64,000 bases of DNA from Daucus carota subsp. sativus (taxonomy: Eukaryota; Streptophyta; Magnoliopsida; Apiales; Apiaceae), in NCBI RefSeq assembly GCF_001625215.2, contig NC_030387.2, forward strand, positions 36,789,606-36,853,605, read 5' to 3'. Made by a program: the position numbers and the translations under genes. This document shows, piece after piece, positions 59,114 to 64,000 of this stretch; position 1 is the first letter of the stretch, and the number at the start of each line of letters is the position of its first letter. The notes beneath the pieces were generated by a model. It was not told the DNA's origin. It did not search any database and saw only the letters and a list, made by a program, of their open reading frames with translations.

Positions 59114-59454
59114 TATTGGTGTATTTAATTAAGAATATAATTTTAATTGTTTAGTAATTGCCACTTGTGTCATGTAATGAGTTCTGTATTTTGAATATGC
59201 TAGTGATTGAGTTCTGTATTTTGAATGCTAGTGATTTAGTTTTGTATTTTGAATGCAATTTGATAATCTAAGTAGTTGCTTTTGCTATTACTTAATTTGT
59301 AGGTGCAATTTAATTGTTATTTTCCGATTTTATGCTTTATTATTGCTTTATTGTTGCTAGCATTTCTAAATTTATTATTGCATTATTTATGCTTTATTAT
59401 TGCATTATTATTGCTTTTCGTGCTTCTAATGGAACTCTGTCCATTTCTTGCAGG
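59114..59454 (+). other. Spacer between the two CACTA genes
   Basis: AT-rich with runs of gctttattattgc and tgaatgctagtga repeats. Either 3' untranslated sequence of the transposase or an intron if both proteins come from one primary transcript, as in En/Spm. The CAG acceptor at 59453 favours an upstream exon. Confidence 0.5.
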
Positions 59455-61390
59455 ATGGAAGAATACGTAAACCTCAGATTCCATCACCAGGGAGAGTTTT
59501 TGAGTACAGCATATGCTGGTGGGGAAGAAACCGTCATAGGGGATGTCGAGTGTGATAGGTTTTCGTATACTGTGTTGATGGAGTATATCAAGGACGACCT
59601 GAAATATTCAGAGATTGGAGGTGTCTACGTTTACGAGGGCAAGCCATGGGGTTGGAAGTTGTTGTCAAATGATGCTGACCTCTCTGCAGTGGGTCAAGGG
59701 CTCAATAATTTTATTGACTTTTACATTGACAACGTTGTTGATCCTACTATTGAGCCTATCAAGCAAATGCAGCCGCACGTAATTATAAGGCCAAGACAGG
59801 GAGTATTTGCAGGTATGGCTATGTTGTCTGTCGTTTGTATTAGATATGATATAATGTTAGACAAATAGATTATAGAGACTGTGATCATAATAATTATTAG
59901 AGCAATTTGATCTAAGAGACTGTGATATAAATATATATATATAAGAATGATGGTGGACACAGGATCAATAGATTGTAATATATGTAATATATTTGTAATA
60001 GATGCCTAAAACCAAAACTTATGTTTGCAGCTAAAAAACAAAACAGACGTGTGTTTGTTACCACTTATCAGTTGCAACAGCAGCAAAAGAAGAAGGCAAT
60101 TCAGACTAGGAGTTCATTGCAAGCTGTCACTCGGAAGTCTCCGCGGCTGAATAAGGTGCAAGCAACCCCAGATAGACTTGAAAGTGAAAAGGCTGTTGCT
60201 GCTAAGCGGAAACTGGACTTACCGGATCATTCTCGTGAAGAAGAAAAAATGGGAGAAAATAAACTGAAGGTTAGATAAAAATGAAAAAATGGACTGTTGC
60301 TGCTGCCTTAAATTGTTTGAGTTTTAGGCCTTTATAATTTTATTTTAGATTGCCAATAAGTAGTTTACTGAATTTGTCTTGCAGGATTGCGATCTTCCCC
60401 CTCCACCGCCTTTAACAGAGTATGAAATGCAAAAGGCTGTGAGAGTGAAGAGGAATAATGAAATTTTTTTCGCTCTCAATTTACCTACACTCTCAGTTGA
60501 AGTTAGAAATTCTATGGAAAAAGTAAAAGGAAAAGGAAAAGGAAAGGAAAAGGAACAAGCTGGCAGTGATGATGAATATGATCCGGGTGAAGATAACACA
60601 GCTATAAGTGAAGAAGATGTTGGATCGGCCACTAAAGCGAAGGTATTAATTTATTGAACTCTTTCAAGTTCCAATACTAAGAAATTATATCTGGCTTAAA
60701 TAATAATACAATGTAGGAGTAAAGATCTCAATATTTTATTGCTCTAAATATTTAGATGTCTAGATAAATATTTTATTGCTATAAATATGTCTTGTTTTGT
60801 TGCTCTAAATAAATAGATGTCTTATTTTTTCTATTAATTTTTAAAACTACCTTGATATGTAATCTACTGCATTTCTCAGAAACGGAAAGCAGAGAAGAGC
60901 AAGGTGCTTATTGGACGTGGACCTACAACTCGTTCGCGAGCTAATGTCGCATCCAAGAAGCTTCAACATGTTGAACCTGTAACGGAACATATGCCAGACC
61001 CTGTAATCGAACATGTTGAACCTTCTCTACTTGAGATTGTGCCAGACCCTAGTGAAGCACGAGGTTCAATGGAAGCATTTTGGGCTATGCGAAAGCGGCA
61101 AAAGGAAGAAGAAGCTGCTGCAAAGGCTTCTGAAGCTGCTGCAAAGGCTTCCGAAGCTGCTAAAAAGGCTTCTGCAGCTGCAAAGACTTCTTCGGCCCCA
61201 AAGGATTCAACAACTGCAAATGCTTCAGGAGCTGGTTCTGTAAATGCAGAGGAAAATATAAGCCCTGAAATCGAACAAGACGAGGAAGACGAGGAAGCAG
61301 GTTAAGTATTCTTTTATATATATAAACTTGCATCTTTTGTTTTGTTACCAAATATGCACTACTCAGTAGCTTGAATTATTGTTGGCATGC

Positions 61391-61425
<35 letters not shown>

Positions 61426-63358
61426 AGTTTTTTTTCACATCTCATGTACTTGGTAATTGTAGTTGAAGTTCCGAAAAGGCCAAGAGGAAAGACTAGGATG
61501 GACAAAGTTCACGCCAGAACCTCTGATAAAAGAGTTGTTCTTCAAATGAACGAACGCTTCCAAGCTGTGTCGGACGACAGCAAAATCAGTGCTGAACTAA
61601 GCAACTTCTTGGGGACACTTGCGAAGAGATGTGTGTCCTTCACTTATGTCAGTTGGCGTGATGTTCCAAAGAGTTTAAAGAACACAATGTGGAATTATGT
61701 TAAGGTATTATACCCTCTTGCAGTTTGTTTCTCTTTTGCATTTTGTCTCTCTTTTTTCTATTCGTAGGTTTCTTTTTTTTCTATTCATGTTTTGTACCTT
61801 GAGATATGTGGAAAGTTGCTGTTGATGTGTTTCGTAATTTTAATTTATTTTCAGCAAAGGTATATTATACCTGATGAATGTGAAACTTGGGTACTGGATA
61901 CCATTCATGCATCTTGGAGATGCCGAAAAAGTAGAATTAAGGAGGCACATTACAAAGCATATCCAACTGATGAAGAAAGGCTTGAACATAGGCCCGATGA
62001 TATTCCACTGGAGAGTTTCAAAATGCTCCTCGCATATTGGAATGACGAGAGTATTCAGGTGGCATTATGAAATTTAACTACAAGTTTATTTTGGTTACAA
62101 ATTCAACTTGCATTAATTTATTTATGTCCTGTTTTTGTAGTATAAAGCAAGAAAAAATGCAAGAAGTCGTAGCAAATATGCGGAGACGCACACTGCAGGT
62201 CCAAGGAGTTTCGCACAAATTCGAAATGAAATGGTATGTCATATTAAAGATTAGCCGCAGGATACATTCAATTTATATGCTATGCCCTGCCAAGCATAGA
62301 TATATATTTTAAAATTATAAGTCAGTTAAACATACAAAATTGTGTACTCATGTTTGCCTAAATCTTACTAGACGAAGGAGGCTGATGGTACTGCACCATC
62401 GGATGCAGAAGTTTTTGTCAAAACTCGTAAGCGAAATCCTGGCCGCAAGTACAAGACTGATACCAAAAAAATCAAAGAGAAAGTTGTGAGTATTTTATTT
62501 TCAGAGTCTTGTACATTTGTGCATTTGTCAATTTAATTATCTTTTCATTTTAAGTATATTGTCCATGTGTATCTTTTTTAGTTTAAAAAGTCACTGTTTC
62601 AATATTAGCCAAACGACCCCCATGATCCATCTTACCTAGTAAGTACTGGTAGTTTTGCTATATGAAAGCGAAAATCATAATATACATGTTACTCCTCCAT
62701 TTTTCAGTCCTCATCTAATTGAAAATGTACGAAAATCAGATTGCATTAAGAGTCTGAACATTATGTTAAAAATAAATAGGCCTAATATTGCTCATTATCT
62801 TCTACATTATTTGTACAGTTTATTGCTATAAATATTTATCTTTTTTACTTTAAGTCACTTTTTTTTAATTTAAGCCAAACGACCCATCAACTTGTTTAAT
62901 ATATCGCAGTTTCATGTGTATTCATTTAAAGTATATTTTCCATGTGCATTTCTGTTTTGTAGGACGATATCGAAAAACAAATCAAAATATCAGGAGATGG
63001 CACTGATGAGCTACTACTTTCTGGTGGCAAGAAGCATGGGAAGACTTGGCTTTACGGGAGGTGTCCAAATGCAGCCAAAGTCCCTCGCAGTACAAGTTCA
63101 GGGAATAGTTACGTGGAAGACCTGGCATGTAAGATCAAGGAAAGTCTGGCCGAAGATGTCAAGGAATCAGTGAGCAAGCAAGTCCAAGAAGAAGTGGATG
63201 CTCAAGTAAACAAGAAGGTCCAACAAAACTTGACCTTGGCGCTTAAAAAAATTGCGGAGGCAAACCCAGGCATCAAAATTAATATGGAGGATTTTTGTCC
63301 AACAGCTTCGAGTGATGATGAAAATGGTACGCCTATAACTGGCGGTGCTAGCTGCTAG
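59455..63358 (+). CDS. CACTA second protein: PB1-like N-terminus plus Transposase_24-like region, 9 exons
   Basis: Accessory protein in the TNPA/TNP1 position. Exons 59455-59812, 60031-60269, 60385-60642, 60880-61300, 61463-61704, 61855-62058, 62141-62233, 62372-62485 and 62963-63358. All introns are GT-AG and all phases agree; 2325 nt, 774 residues, no stops. The start is the ATG right after a CAG acceptor, so a leader exon may exist upstream. Exon 1 resembles the plant 'PB1-like' domain of transposons (VNLRFHHQGEF, YAGGEETVIGDVECDRFSY). Exons 2-4 are basic/acidic low complexity with AAAKASEAAKKASAAAK. Exons 5-8 (about residues 426-642) look like Transposase_24 (SWRDVPKSLKNTMWNYV, PRSFAQIRNEM). 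Exon 9 ends in a helical stretch likely to form coiled coil (KESVSKQVQEEVDAQVNKKV). Probably binds subterminal repeats. Confidence 0.85.
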
Positions 63359-63662
63359 GTTCTCCATGTTGTCTCCATCTCCAGTAGTAATAGTATTAAC
63401 CTATTTCCTGCTTTTGGGTATATTTTGGTCATCAACTAGTTGGTAAATTAAGGATTTGGTAATTTCTTTTGTTTTAGTTTGGTGAATTGTGAATTGTGCT
63501 TTTGGTTGGAGTTGGTGAATTGTGGATTTGGTTGGAGTTGGTATCTGCTTGGATTTGGTTGAACTTGTGTAGCTATTTTGGTTTGTAGATGTTGAATTGG
63601 TTGGATTTATTGGGAATTTTAATATTTTAAACAGTATATTTTCAATTTGTTTCATGAAAAAA

Positions 63663-63797
63663 TGTTGCCATTGATTCATAAAATGTTGCAGCTTGATGTA
63701 ATAAAATGTTAAAAAGCTCTCTTTAATGTTGCACTAGCTCATATCTATGTTGCAGTTGTATAAGAAAATGTTGCAATTGCATAACTAATATGTTGCA
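63663..63797 (+). repeat. Right subterminal TGTTGCA cluster
   Basis: Five exact TGTTGCA motifs (63684, 63727, 63748, 63769, 63791) and one TGTTGCC (63663). Same motif as near the left terminus and on the same strand. Confidence 0.7.
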
Positions 63798-63827
63798 GTA
63801 GAATAACAGGTGTCCATATGTGGGACT

Positions 63828-63974
63828 GACACGTGTCTCCATATGGTAGAGACACGTGTCTTCATCAGGTAGTGACACGTGTCACCAGACTGTAGAGACA
63901 CGTGTCACCATCTGGTAGAGACACGTGTCAGCGTCCCATAGAGACACGTGTCAGCCACTGGACTGACACGTGGC
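63828..63974. repeat. 23-bp-period array of GACACGTGTC palindromes
   Basis: Copies start at 63828, 63851, 63874, 63897, 63920, 63943 and 63965 (the last GACACGTGGC): exact 23-bp spacing five times, then 22. Linkers resemble TCCATATGGTAGA. Each repeat holds a palindromic CACGTG core. Located after the TGTTGCA cluster and before the window edge, in what should be the right subterminal region. Confidence 0.93.
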
Positions 63975-64000
63975 ACTGGGGACCCAGAAGTGGGGCCCAC

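Larger units (their letters stand above)
53755..64000 (+). mobile_element. CACTA (En/Spm) DNA transposon, left end to window edge
   Basis: Starts CACTACGCCATATATGGCC at 53755, the characteristic CACTA terminus. Two spliced genes follow in the usual order: transposase (TNPD/TNP2-like, 55754-59113) and a second protein (TNPA-like with a Transposase_24-like part, 59455-63358). Copies of TGTTGCA cluster near the left end (53797, 53810, 53870, 53892) and right side (63684, 63727, 63748, 63769, 63791), consistent with transposase-binding subterminal repeats. The matching right terminus (expected GGCCATATATGGCGTAGTG-like) is not within the window, so the element is longer than 10.2 kb. Both genes appear open by my exon model, so it may be autonomous. 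Confidence 0.9.

Noticed and set aside
1..64000. CRISPR array, operons, ribosome-binding sites or other prokaryotic features
   Set aside because: Spliced plant genes throughout; regular repeats present (23-bp and 27-bp arrays) are transposon-internal and lack the spacer/repeat structure of CRISPR.

Overview
This window is nuclear DNA from a flowering plant, most likely a eudicot; I cannot name the genus. The evidence is spliced genes with GT-AG introns, plant-only families (xyloglucan endotransglucosylase, EPF-like peptide, BAM-type CLE receptor kinase, NAI1/bHLH25-type bHLH), AT-rich spacers and the usual plant transposons (Stowaway, Tourist/PIF-like, hAT, Mutator-like MITE, LTR retrotransposon, CACTA). 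Exon coordinates were assembled by eye from splice signals and reading-frame continuity; no alignment was run.

Layout. 0.6-1.8 kb (-): four-exon XTH gene. 2.8-3.5 kb: 761-bp non-autonomous hAT element with an 8-bp target duplication. 6.4-6.8 kb: TAA-flanked MITE. 8.7-9.25 kb (+): secreted EPF-like signalling peptide, apparently with a GC-AG intron. 11.7-12.0 kb: Stowaway MITE. 12.4-16.3 kb (-): remnant of a conserved but unrecognised gene with two coding lesions. 17.2-20.9 kb (+): very acidic 895-residue repeat protein with an N-terminal membrane anchor and an intron in its leader. 22.4-25.1 kb (-): four-exon COX6A, carrying a ~560-bp inverted dimer of a Stowaway-like MITE in intron 3. 25.5-26.1 kb: second non-autonomous hAT, inside an older repeat. 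30.2-30.5 kb: another TAA-flanked MITE. 32.2-35.7 kb (-): BAM1/BAM2-like receptor kinase. 37.7-38.6 kb: Stowaway with a Mutator-like MITE nested in it, then another Stowaway. 42.2-45.6 kb: young non-autonomous LTR retrotransposon with an internal 27-bp satellite and an antisense reading frame. 48-49 kb: two MITEs. 49.4-50.9 kb (-): four-exon bHLH factor. 51.7-52.1 kb: TAA-flanked MITE. 53.76 kb to the window end (+): CACTA (En/Spm) transposon with two open, spliced genes (transposase of 1091 residues, second protein of 774 residues), TGTTGCA motifs near both ends and a 23-bp-period CACGTG array; its right terminus lies beyond the window.

The host genes look functionally independent: wall remodelling (XTH), epidermal/organ patterning ligand (EPFL), mitochondrial respiration (COX6A), meristem CLE perception (BAM1) and transcription control (bHLH). 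EPFL and BAM products both belong to peptide-receptor signalling, but EPFLs signal through ERECTA-family receptors, so their proximity need not be functional. The most unusual material is the transposon content: the apparently coding-competent CACTA element, the LTR element that has amplified part of its own LTR into a satellite, and the long hairpin inside COX6A.
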